A stretch of DNA of 36,443 nt from Candidatus Helarchaeota archaeon (GTDB lineage Archaea > Asgardarchaeota > Lokiarchaeia > Helarchaeales > JABXJV01), in the NCBI GenBank assembly GCA_013375355.1, contig JABXJV010000279.1, forward strand, positions 1 to 36,443, read 5' to 3'. The position numbers and the translations under genes were made by a program. The notes under the pieces were generated by a model. That model was not told where the DNA came from. It ran no database searches and worked only from the letters and a program-made list of their open reading frames with translations. Positions 16,752-24,900 of the stretch are shown piece after piece (within the stretch, counting starts at the first letter, position 1; every line of letters starts with the position of its first letter).

Positions 16752-17405
16752 ATGGAAATAGAAAAAAAACGGGATTTAATATTAGAAAAATTCATGGAAG
16801 AATTTGATATCGGAATGAAATATATGAAAGATCAAGTTCGTCATAACTTATATGGCGGAATAACAGGTTGGCTATTAAATCCCATTGCTAGTTGGCTATA
16901 TAAAATATTTATTGCTCCCTCTATTCGAGAACATGCTCTAGAAAATTTTAATACGTTATTTGACTGTGCACTAGAGTTTAATGGAAACGAAGTGTGCATG
17001 GATTCAGCTATTAATATTGTTGAAGAAAGATTTGATAACCTTACAGAAAACGACCCCTCGTATAATAGATTTGATAAGAAACACGAAAAAGCAGAAGAAA
17101 TGATTCAACTTATAAAAGAGGGCTTTGCTCAACAACTTCTATTGACAAAGAAGCTGATGGATAGTCCTGGTGAGTCATATGAAGAAATTATTAGAAATGC
17201 ATTTAAATCCCGTAATACTTTTATGCAATTTACCGAAGAACAACTCCAAAATACTTTAAGAGGTCTAAATCTTCTTGTGACCGAGAAAAAGCTTCTTAAA
17301 GTTCCAGGTATAATTAAAAAACAAACTAAACGTATCCTTCAGAAGGGTTATGATTATACCGTAGAGCGGGCTCATATTCAAGTTGATGAAATCTTCTCAA
17401 AATAG
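16752..17405 (+). CDS. Uncharacterised helical protein, tandem pair member 2
   Basis: 217 residues, helical, distant homolog of member 1: the shared cues are the first-helix pattern FxxEFDIGMKYM, APSIREHA (as APDIRKKV in member 1), and GESYEEIIRNAFKSRN matching ETYEDLARLALPNRE. The difference is at residues ~36-54, where a 19-residue hydrophobic stretch (GITGWLLNPIASWLYKIFI) could insert as a short membrane anchor or hairpin. The C-terminus is basic. The start lies immediately after the stop of member 1. A duplication with one copy made membrane-associated is the simplest reading; the role is unknown. Confidence 0.65.
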   Translation: MEIEKKRDLILEKFMEEFDIGMKYMKDQVRHNLYGGITGWLLNPIASWLYKIFIAPSIREHALENFNTLFDCALEFNGNEVCMDSAINIVEERFDNLTENDPSYNRFDKKHEKAEEMIQLIKEGFAQQLLLTKKLMDSPGESYEEIIRNAFKSRNTFMQFTEEQLQNTLRGLNLLVTEKKLLKVPGIIKKQTKRILQKGYDYTVERAHIQVDEIFSK

Positions 17406-17649
17406 ATTTAAGTTAAAAAAATCTATATAACACCTATTTTTTATTTTTAAACTGATTTTTATTTACATTTCTTAATTTCTTTTTCTTAAATAATAAACTA
17501 AATTGAATTTGACTTTGTGATTTTAAATAAAACCTTGCCTTATTCCAAATTGAAGAACTAAATGTTTATATTTCATGATCCAGATCTATTATAACAATTT
17601 CCAATTTGTTTGTGAATTTGGATTATTAATTATATTTGGTGAGTCTAAA

Positions 17650-17826
17650 ATGGGCGAAGAAGAAGAATTGCCTTCCGAAGAAGAAATTAAAAAACAAATT
17701 GATGAAGCCATGAAGATAGCTGAGAAGAAGCGGAAAGAACAAGCAACTAAAGTAGGAACTCTTGATGACTCAGAATACGATGATTTAGAAAAACACATTG
17801 ACGAAAAATCTAAAAAATCACCTTAA
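17650..17826 (+). CDS. Small highly charged protein, 58 residues
   Basis: I use the ATG at 17650 because GGTGAG lies just upstream at good spacing; a longer frame back to 17575 would add 25 hydrophobic residues without any ribosome-binding site. The peptide is acidic at the start (EEEELPSEEE), then a Lys/Glu-rich helix (IDEAMKIAEKKRKE), and a short acidic end. It is probably an amphipathic or coiled-coil helix. No family recognised. T-rich DNA follows at 17835-17853. Confidence 0.5.
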   Translation: MGEEEELPSEEEIKKQIDEAMKIAEKKRKEQATKVGTLDDSEYDDLEKHIDEKSKKSP

Positions 17827-17834
17827 TAATTAAA

Positions 17835-17853
17835 TTTTTTCTCTTTCTTTTTT
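17835..17853 (+). terminator. T-rich terminator after the 58-residue gene
   Basis: Two runs of six T separated by CTCTTTC-type sequence, starting 9 bases after the stop. Oligo-T tracts end archaeal transcripts without needing a hairpin. Confidence 0.4.
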
Positions 17854-17937
17854 AGAAAATTTATTTATTTCTTTTATTTTATACTCAAGAGAATGTTTAT
17901 AAAAAAAAGAAGTGGATGTAAAGTAATTCTGTTTAAT

Positions 17938-19203
17938 TCATCTTGCTCTCATTTCATATATAGCAATTACTGCGAAAAATGCTATAACACCGCCGATTAT
18001 AGCCCACATTACCCAATTGATTTCAGTTTCTGGTTCTAAATATGCACCAAATAGCGTGTAATATACCAATAATACATCAAGCATATAATGATCCCAAAAC
18101 CAATCTTTATAATCAAAATCACTAGCTACAATTTGAACCAATCCATCTCCAAAAACTGGATCCCAACCTGGTGCACCTTTAGGTTTAGCTCTAGCCGTTA
18201 ACTCTTTTGTTATATTGGTGTGATGTGTACCATTTCCAAATAAAAGAGCTACCACTCCTGCAGCCACTGGAGTCGCCATAGAAGTTCCAGCCATATACGC
18301 GTATCCTCCTCCCTTGTATGTGGATAGAACTCCTACTAAAAAGAAATCATTCCACAAATCTCCACCAGGTGCTGTATAATTAACTTCAGGACCCCAATTT
18401 GAATATGAGGCCCTATGTTGAAAAACATCGACAGCAGTAATTGCTAATACATTTGGAAATGCCGCTGGATAACATACTATACCCTTTTTATTGTTTCCTG
18501 CTGCTGCTAATAAGATTATTCCTGCGGCATAAGCATTATTAATGCTAGAATTTAAATTTTCATATACCAATTTTTTAGCTGGACTTAATGCATCATAATC
18601 CTCTATAAATACTCCAAGGGACATACTGATAACATTAACTCCTAATCCATCGGATTTATTAGGTGGATAATTAGCAACGATATCGTCAATAGCCTGTCTT
18701 AGATAATCAATTTCTCCTTCGCCTGATCTATTAAGAACTTTATATGCTCTAATTTTCGCTTCTGGGGCGACACCAACAATTCCTCTAGTATTATTCATTG
18801 TTGCCGCAATAATCCCCGCACAATGTGTACCGTGACCATTGTAATCCTCTCCAAGAGCTTCTTCAGGGACAAAACTTATGTTCCCAATAATGTTACCTAC
18901 TAGATCAGGGTGATTAGTATCTATCCCAGTATCACACACCGCGACGACTATAGGGTCAGAAGGATTTGTAAGATTTTTACCAGTAACATTCATAGCATGA
19001 GCAAGATGTGCACCGACTGTTGGCATAGCCCACTGATCACCGTATAAAGAATCATTGTATCTTGCACCAGCATTAGTTGAAAGGGTTTCATTTTTAGGCA
19101 ATATTGGAAGAATGGAATAATCAATTGAACTTATCGTGTAAACACTAATTGGATAGATAATAGCCATCAAGAATATCAGAATTGAAGCTTTAATTTTTTT
19201 CAT
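17938..19203 (-). CDS. Secreted, membrane-anchored subtilisin-like serine protease (S8)
   Basis: 421 residues. The N-terminal signal peptide has a KK start, a hydrophobic core at residues 6-24 and a likely cut before ~27. A short stretch then leads to the catalytic domain with the full triad: Asp91 (VCDTGID), His124 (NGHGTHCAG) and Ser308 (GTSMATP), plus oxyanion Asn237 (AAAGNN). Residues ~397-417 form a transmembrane helix ending in EMRAR, so the protease is probably tethered outside the cell with a tiny cytoplasmic tail. The region before Asp91 is shorter than a typical subtilisin prodomain, which would require unassisted folding or a separate chaperone (inference). It may process surface proteins such as the 1583-residue protein at 28.7-33.5 kb. 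Confidence 0.9.
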   Translation of the reverse strand: MKKIKASILIFLMAIIYPISVYTISSIDYSILPILPKNETLSTNAGARYNDSLYGDQWAMPTVGAHLAHAMNVTGKNLTNPSDPIVVAVCDTGIDTNHPDLVGNIIGNISFVPEEALGEDYNGHGTHCAGIIAATMNNTRGIVGVAPEAKIRAYKVLNRSGEGEIDYLRQAIDDIVANYPPNKSDGLGVNVISMSLGVFIEDYDALSPAKKLVYENLNSSINNAYAAGIILLAAAGNNKKGIVCYPAAFPNVLAITAVDVFQHRASYSNWGPEVNYTAPGGDLWNDFFLVGVLSTYKGGGYAYMAGTSMATPVAAGVVALLFGNGTHHTNITKELTARAKPKGAPGWDPVFGDGLVQIVASDFDYKDWFWDHYMLDVLLVYYTLFGAYLEPETEINWVMWAIIGGVIAFFAVIAIYEMRAR

Positions 19204-19493
19204 AATGAAACCACCAATTTAGAATTATTTTAAAAATTTTTAATTCATTTTTTATTATTTTATAAAAGTTTCTATCATATATTTACTTTATTTTATAATA
19301 GTGGAATAAATTGTTCTATATTAGATAGTTAAAAATAGGAAACTTTTTTAATTCAAATAAAATACTACTTTTCAACAATTAAGTACAATTTCTTTGAAAT
19401 ACTCGAAGCAAATCATATTTGAAAAGTCATTATAAAAATAAATATGAAATAGTAGAGAATTTCGAAGAAAATTATAAAGTAAAGGTGTATTAT

Positions 19494-20069
19494 GTGGAAG
19501 AACTTAGAAATATGGTAAAAGGACTTGAAGGCGCAGATGCAGCCAAATTAAAAGAAGATATACCCAAAATTATGGCTAAAATTAAAGATATAGGTTTTGT
19601 TGAAGTAGTAAAAGATGAAGAGCTTAAAGAATTTATGCCTAAGATGAGAGAACAAATGGCTAATGTTGATATTGAGGAGCTTGTTCCCCTAGCAAAAGTT
19701 GTTATGCCAACCTTTTTTGAAGGAATGGCTGAGCTTATCGCCGCTTCTGAAGAAGCACAGGAAGAACTTGAAGATATGGATGATATGGCACTTCAAATGC
19801 AAGTTCCAGATTTAGATGTCCATATGTTCATGAAAATTGCTGATGGAAAATTCTCTGCTGGTTCAGGAAAGATTGATGATGCAGATTTAACAATAACAAT
19901 AAACAAAGATACCTTTTTAAAACAGATGCAAGGCGAAAGCGACATGATGAGTGCATACATGTCAGGTGAAATAAAAATGGAGGGAGAAATGGCAAAAGCA
20001 ATGGCATTACGACCTCTATTTGAAGTTCTAGCCGATGAATACGGTCTTGAAATGGGTATGGGTGGATAA
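19494..20069 (+). CDS. SCP2 sterol-carrier-like domain protein
   Basis: The C-terminal ~75 residues have the SCP2 pattern: HMFMKIADGKFSAGSG, DADLTITINKDTFLKQM, SGEIKMEGEMAKAMAL, and a closing helix. SCP2 domains form a hydrophobic pocket that binds lipids or fatty-acyl-CoA. The N-terminal ~100 residues are a methionine- and glutamate-rich helical region without a known match. A longer frame could begin at TTG 19419, but GTG 19494 has GGTG six bases ahead and I prefer it (192 versus 216 residues). Long T tracts follow the stop. In Asgard genomes with acyl-CoA dehydrogenases such a protein may present acyl groups to enzymes. Confidence 0.75.
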   Translation: MEELRNMVKGLEGADAAKLKEDIPKIMAKIKDIGFVEVVKDEELKEFMPKMREQMANVDIEELVPLAKVVMPTFFEGMAELIAASEEAQEELEDMDDMALQMQVPDLDVHMFMKIADGKFSAGSGKIDDADLTITINKDTFLKQMQGESDMMSAYMSGEIKMEGEMAKAMALRPLFEVLADEYGLEMGMGG

Positions 20070-20086
20070 AACTTAAATTATTCAAC

Positions 20087-20107
20087 TTTTTTTTTAATTT
20101 TTTTTTT
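20087..20107 (+). terminator. Double T-tract terminator after the SCP2 gene
   Basis: Nine T, AA, then ten T, 18 bases after the stop codon: a strong intrinsic archaeal termination signal. Confidence 0.6.
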
Positions 20108-20286
20108 GAGATTATGAAGAATTAAGATAATTCTTTTCAAAAATAAATATCTCAAAAAGTTTTATTGGATTATGAGATTTTTTCTTATATACTATTAATA
20201 TTATTTGAAAAGTAAATAATGGCGATTATTAAAAGAATCAAATTTAATAAGTTTAATTCATTAAAAATAGAAGAATGATATTAGCA

Positions 20287-20295
20287 TATTTAAAT
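20287..20295 (+). promoter_or_regulatory. TATA-like box of the leucyl-tRNA synthetase gene
   Basis: TATTTAAAT lies 30 bases before the ATG at 20325. It overlaps the TTG at 20295, so that TTG cannot be the translation start if this is the promoter; this supports the ATG. Confidence 0.5.
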
Positions 20296-20324
20296 TGAAT
20301 TCAAGAAATCGAAGTAGGTTTAGA

Positions 20325-23102
20325 ATGAGCAAAGTAAATTGGAGAGAAATAGAGCAAAAATGGCAAAAAAAATGGAAAGAAGCTAAAATTTTCAAGGTAG
20401 ATGTTGATAAAACTAAAGAAAAATACTATTGCTTGGAAATGTACCCATATCCAAGTGCTGCGCTTCATATGGGACACCTTAGAAATTACTCCATTGGAGA
20501 TTGCTTTGCAAGATTTAAAAGAATGAAAGGATTCAATGTAATGTATCCTATGGGCTATGATTCATTTGGACTTCCTGCTGAAAATGCTGCTATTCAACAT
20601 GGTATTGATCCTGAAAAATGGACCAACGACAATATTCAAGCAATTAAATCACAGCAAAAAAGCATAGGTTTAAGTTATGATTGGGACCGCGAAATATATA
20701 GTCATGACGAAAACAACTATAAATGGAATCAATGGGTGTTTCTAAAATTATTCGAACAAGGGTTAGCATATCAAGAAGAATCATATGTGAACTGGTGTAG
20801 CTCGTGTAATACTGTATTAGCCAACGAACAAGTTATAAACGGAAAATGTTGGCGTTGTTCGACACAAGTAAAACCAAAGTTTTTGAAACAATGGTTTTTA
20901 AAAATTAGAAATTATGCGGAAGAACTTCTAAATGAATTAGATAATTTGGATTGGCCTGAAAAAGTAAAAATTATGCAACGAAATTGGATAGGAAGAAGTG
21001 AAGGAACCCAAGTTGAGTTTAAAATTGATGGTTCCAATGAAATAATTCCGATCTTTACAACTCGACCAGATACTTTGTACGGAGTAACATTTTTCATCTT
21101 TGCACCTGAACATCCTTTAGTAGAAAAATGGGTAACAGGAACGGAATACGAGAAGGAATTCAAAAAATTACTAAAAGAAGTTCAAGAAATAGATCGATTT
21201 AAGAGGACTGACATCGAAATCGAGAAAAAGGGAATGTTTATTGGAAAATATGCTATAAACCCTATCAATAACGAGAAAATTCCTGTCTATATTGGTAATT
21301 TTGTTATATATGAATATGGTGCAGGTGCTGTTATGGCAGTTCCAGCCCACGATCAACGTGATTTCGAATTTGCTAAGAAATTTGATCTGCCTATTCGTAT
21401 AGTCATCCAACCATTTGATTTCAAATTAAATCTAGATAAGATGAGTAGGGCTTATATTGGAGAAGGAAAGCTAGTAAATTCAGAAGAATTTAACCAATTG
21501 GATAATGAAGCTGCAAAAAAAGAAATTTCTAATAAATTAGAGAAAAAAAGTAAAGGAAGTGCAATTGTCAATTATAGATTAAGAGATTGGCTAATCTCTA
21601 GACAAAGATATTGGGGTACGCCAATTCCAATAACTTATTGTGAACAATGTGGCGTAGTTCCTGTACCTTACGAAGACTTACCAGTAAAATTACCTAAAGA
21701 TGTAAAGTTTACTGGTTCAGGTAACCCTTTAGAAACGTCAGATGATTTTGTTAATACAATTTGTCCAAAATGTGAAGAACCAGCAAAAAGAGAGACTGAT
21801 ACAATGGACACCTTCATTGACTCTTCATGGTATTTCTTTAGATTTTGCACCCCAAAATATCATAAAGGAATAGTTGATAAAAAACAAATTGATTACTGGA
21901 TGCCAGTTGATTTATATATTGGAGGAATTGAACATGCAATTTTACATCTATTATATGCTCGTTTCTTTACAAAAGTATTACGTGATTTTGGCTTTTTCGA
22001 AGGGAATGAGCCGTTCTTAAAACTGCTAACGCAAGGGATGGTTAATAAAGAACATCCATTTTGTGTGAACTGTAATAAATTTTTACATCACGGAGAATAT
22101 AAAGAGGGAAAATGTTTAGAATGCGGACAATCTCATTTAATGAAAAGTACAAAAATGTCAAAAAGTTTAGGAAATGTAGTCGATCCTAATGTAATAGTTG
22201 ATTCCTATAGTGCAGATATAGCTCGTTTTTTTATTTTAACTACAGCTAATCCTACAAGAGAGCTGGAATGGTCTGATGCAGGCGTAAATAATGTTGCCAC
22301 TTTCATAAACCGAGTTTATAATTTATTCTTAGAAGATATTGAAACAACACATAAAAAATCTGAAATCGCGGATGATTTTATGTTATTCCATTTACATAAT
22401 GGAATTAAAAAAGTAACCGAATCCATAGAAGATTTGAAAATTAGGGATGCAACCAACGTAATTACAGATCTGGTGGAAAAGATTAGGACATATAAAAGAG
22501 AAGGCGTTAATACAGATATATATAATGAATGTATCCATATTTTAATTATAATTCTTACACCTTTTACACCTCACTTATGCGAAGAAGTTTGGGAGAAGCG
22601 AGGAAAAAAACCATTTGTAAGTCTTGAAAAATGGCCAGAATTTAATGAGAAATTCCTAAACCGAGAAATTGAGCAAAAATGGAGAATGTACAATAATATA
22701 ATAGATGATATTAAAGAAATCCTGAAGATAATAAAATTACCTAGTATTTCACAAATCGAAATTTGTGTCGCTGCAAAATGGAAATTTAATCTCTATAAAT
22801 TAATTCAAGAGGATATCAAACAAACTGTCGCAATGAAAAATATAATGAAGAAAGTAATGAGCACTGATTTAAAGAAATATAATAAAGAAATCGCTAAATT
22901 AATTCCAAAGCTACTAAGTAATCCAGGGAATTTCCCAGACCTAGTGCTGGAATATGATAATGAATTAAGCTTCTTCAAACAAATACAAGGCAATCTAAAG
23001 CAAAAATTTCAAACTGAAATAATTATTAATCAAGAAGAAAGTTCGACAATACCCAAATCAAAACAAGCACTACCTTCCAAACCTGCAATCGTTATTAAGT
23101 AA
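20325..23102 (+). CDS. leuS: Leucyl-tRNA synthetase, bacterial type
   Basis: Class I synthetase charging tRNA-Leu, 925 residues from ATG 20325 (MSKVNWREIEQKW). The signature HMGH is at residues 48-51 and KMSKS at 610-614. It has the bacterial arrangement: YPYPSAALHMGHLRNYSIGD, GYDSFGLPAENAAI, ANEQVINGKCWRCSTQV zinc pair, WIGRSEG, the editing domain with TTRPDTLYGVTF and AVPAHDQRDFEFA, and the SRQRYWGTPIP block. Archaeal and eukaryotic leucyl-tRNA synthetases place the editing insert differently and lack these strings. The order and spacing look complete, and the C-terminal ~60 residues end in a poorly conserved Ser/Lys tail. This suggests ancestral gain of a bacterial gene. It has its own TATA-like box; the 144-base gap to the next gene argues for separate transcription. 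Confidence 0.93.
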   Translation: MSKVNWREIEQKWQKKWKEAKIFKVDVDKTKEKYYCLEMYPYPSAALHMGHLRNYSIGDCFARFKRMKGFNVMYPMGYDSFGLPAENAAIQHGIDPEKWTNDNIQAIKSQQKSIGLSYDWDREIYSHDENNYKWNQWVFLKLFEQGLAYQEESYVNWCSSCNTVLANEQVINGKCWRCSTQVKPKFLKQWFLKIRNYAEELLNELDNLDWPEKVKIMQRNWIGRSEGTQVEFKIDGSNEIIPIFTTRPDTLYGVTFFIFAPEHPLVEKWVTGTEYEKEFKKLLKEVQEIDRFKRTDIEIEKKGMFIGKYAINPINNEKIPVYIGNFVIYEYGAGAVMAVPAHDQRDFEFAKKFDLPIRIVIQPFDFKLNLDKMSRAYIGEGKLVNSEEFNQLDNEAAKKEISNKLEKKSKGSAIVNYRLRDWLISRQRYWGTPIPITYCEQCGVVPVPYEDLPVKLPKDVKFTGSGNPLETSDDFVNTICPKCEEPAKRETDTMDTFIDSSWYFFRFCTPKYHKGIVDKKQIDYWMPVDLYIGGIEHAILHLLYARFFTKVLRDFGFFEGNEPFLKLLTQGMVNKEHPFCVNCNKFLHHGEYKEGKCLECGQSHLMKSTKMSKSLGNVVDPNVIVDSYSADIARFFILTTANPTRELEWSDAGVNNVATFINRVYNLFLEDIETTHKKSEIADDFMLFHLHNGIKKVTESIEDLKIRDATNVITDLVEKIRTYKREGVNTDIYNECIHILIIILTPFTPHLCEEVWEKRGKKPFVSLEKWPEFNEKFLNREIEQKWRMYNNIIDDIKEILKIIKLPSISQIEICVAAKWKFNLYKLIQEDIKQTVAMKNIMKKVMSTDLKKYNKEIAKLIPKLLSNPGNFPDLVLEYDNELSFFKQIQGNLKQKFQTEIIINQEESSTIPKSKQALPSKPAIVIK

Positions 23103-23246
23103 AAATTCGAATTTAATAAGCTTTAATCTAAAAAATTTTAATTGTTTAATATTTTTTCACAATCTGAAATAATAAAATTGCATTTTTGGGTAATTTTTTA
23201 TATTTTTACTTTGATATAAAATATAATAATTTAGGAGTTAGAAAAT

Positions 23247-23666
23247 ATGAGTTCTGAAGAAGGATCAGTTTCGTATGGAATTGTAACAACTCTGATTGGC
23301 GTCTTACTTATCTTAAGGTTTGTGTTTTATTATTTGGCAATAGCACAATTTTTAGCTTCTATTAATGCAATAAATTGGTCATATTATCCTTTAGTATATG
23401 GAAATTTTCATGGAACACTCGATATTTTAATGGGTATATTTGGATTTATTGGGGGTGGGGTACTTATGTCTGAACGAGGTGGTGCTGGAGGATTATTTCT
23501 AGTAGTCTGGATTTATGCTCTTTGGACAAGTATTATTGACTTTTTTGGATTATTCGCTATGGCTAAGTTTTTACCAAGCGCCTTACCCATAATTATTGTA
23601 GATATTATAACGGTTATTATCTGTGCTGCTATACTTTTGATTGCAATGGCTAGAGCTGGTGAATAA
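23247..23666 (+). CDS. Small membrane protein with four predicted transmembrane helices
   Basis: 139 residues with hydrophobic segments at ~11-34, 57-74, 82-102 and 110-136, and several Gly-rich turns (GFIGGGVLM, RGGAGG). TTAGGAG upstream of the ATG is a clear ribosome-binding site. No family recognised; similar size and helix count to the proteins at 3066 and 28096, but sequence similarity is not evident. Confidence 0.65.
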   Translation: MSSEEGSVSYGIVTTLIGVLLILRFVFYYLAIAQFLASINAINWSYYPLVYGNFHGTLDILMGIFGFIGGGVLMSERGGAGGLFLVVWIYALWTSIIDFFGLFAMAKFLPSALPIIIVDIITVIICAAILLIAMARAGE

Positions 23667-23733
23667 CAAATTTCAAGAGTTTTTATAATTTAATTCCTGT
23701 TTTATTTTTTTGTTTTATTTCTTTTTCAATTAG

Positions 23734-24210
23734 CTAGTCCTCAAGGAAACAGATCATATGCCATAAACGTTTATAGAAATTTACTTTCCAATAAGCAAAA
23801 TGTGCAGGATTATTAAGGTCAATTTCTAATTCTGCCATCTTGATATTTTTGCTTTTTAATTCATTTAATATGATATTCCAACTTTGTTTAAAAAGCCCTT
23901 TTTGCTGGTACTCTTTAGTCATACTCGCTTCTTGAATTTTTGCAATTTGATTATATTTAAAGATGGGAGGACGTTTTAAAATCTGGACATAAACATAACC
24001 AACTACATTATTGTTATCTTCAGCCACCCAGACCAGATGGTCCAGTTTATCAAGGATTTCTTTGAAAAAACCATATTTCCATTTGATACACTCATCCTTT
24101 GGTTTTGTCTCATAATATCTATCGTCAAAGTTAGAGTTGAAAGTGTGCATTTCCCACCATAATTCGGCTATTCGCTGTAAATCATCTGTTTTTGCACGTC
24201 TAATATTCAT
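23734..24210 (-). CDS. GNAT-family N-acetyltransferase
   Basis: 158 residues with the GNAT order: N-terminal strand MNIRRAKTDDLQRIAELW, a VVGYVYVQ strand (~residues 68-75), IQEASMTKEYQQKGLFKQSW as motif A with the acetyl-CoA pyrophosphate loop Q-x-x-G (~91-110), and motif B ELEIDLNNPAHFAYWKVNFYKR. It transfers an acetyl group from acetyl-CoA to an amine or peptide N-terminus; the acceptor is unknown. It lies downstream of and in the same direction as the aldolase/AOR operon, 87 bases after it, and converges with the membrane-protein gene. Confidence 0.85.
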   Translation of the reverse strand: MNIRRAKTDDLQRIAELWWEMHTFNSNFDDRYYETKPKDECIKWKYGFFKEILDKLDHLVWVAEDNNNVVGYVYVQILKRPPIFKYNQIAKIQEASMTKEYQQKGLFKQSWNIILNELKSKNIKMAELEIDLNNPAHFAYWKVNFYKRLWHMICFLED

Positions 24211-24297
24211 ATAATTATCACCAATAGGAGGTTAAATACAATATAAATTAATTGGTTATATTAAATTCTTTATCTTTTTAAAATTACAACTAAAAAA

Positions 24298-24900
24298 TTA
24301 CCAGTTTCTTAATCCTTCTTTTTCTACGTCAATACCGATTTTTTTTGCTAAATATACTAAATGACATACGGATTCAGCAACAGTAGTCCACATATAAGCT
24401 TCTTCAAGGCTTGATCCATGTGCAAAAGTTCCATGTCCTCGAATTATAAGGACTTTATAGTCTTGTAATACTTGAGGGACTTTAGCCGCACTTTCATCAC
24501 TTGCAGTTGCTACTTCTAATTGGATTACTGGGAGTTTTTTAATAATATAGGAACCCTCAATATCAATTGGAATAATTTCATCATAGAGAAAACTTAAGAC
24601 AATAGAATATGGAGGATGAGCATGAATAACTGCAAGAGCTCCAGTATTTAATAATATATTTCTATGAACAGGTAATTCTTTAGAAGCCAAGAGAATTTTA
24701 CTATCTTCTTTATATAAATCAGTTTTGACAACATCAGTAGGTTTTAAATCACCTAACATCGCACCAGTACGTTTGATATAGATATTGTTTCCTCTTTTCA
24801 AACTAATATTACCCCCATGAGAGGATATCAAACCATGTTCTCTTAAAAATTTTCCATATTTTTTAAATTCCTGATAAATTTCTAAATCTATTTCAGACAT
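24298..24900 (-). CDS. Class II aldolase/adducin-family protein (fuculose-phosphate aldolase-like)
   Basis: 200 residues. The zinc site of the family is complete: Glu75 (KELPVH), His93 and His95 (IHAHPP) and His156 (RGHGTFAHG), at nearly the same numbers as E73, H92, H94 and H155 of E. coli FucA. GGNISLKRG at ~29-37 is the phosphate-binding start of the fold. FucA-type enzymes cut a ketose 1-phosphate to dihydroxyacetone phosphate plus an aldehyde; relatives act on rhamnulose, ribulose or methylthioribulose phosphates. The start overlaps the end of the AOR gene by 8 bases, so the two are translationally coupled; the product aldehyde may be oxidised by the AOR (inference). A ribulose-type substrate cannot be separated from a deoxysugar one here. 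Confidence 0.85.
   Translation of the reverse strand: MSEIDLEIYQEFKKYGKFLREHGLISSHGGNISLKRGNNIYIKRTGAMLGDLKPTDVVKTDLYKEDSKILLASKELPVHRNILLNTGALAVIHAHPPYSIVLSFLYDEIIPIDIEGSYIIKKLPVIQLEVATASDESAAKVPQVLQDYKVLIIRGHGTFAHGSSLEEAYMWTTVAESVCHLVYLAKKIGIDVEKEGLRNW

Noticed and set aside
17575..17649. 25-residue hydrophobic extension of the 58-residue charged protein
   Set aside because: No ribosome-binding site before 17575, while GGTGAG precedes the ATG at 17650.
20295..20324. Ten-residue N-terminal extension of leucyl-tRNA synthetase from TTG 20295
   Set aside because: The TTG sits inside the likely TATA box and the family starts at the following Met.
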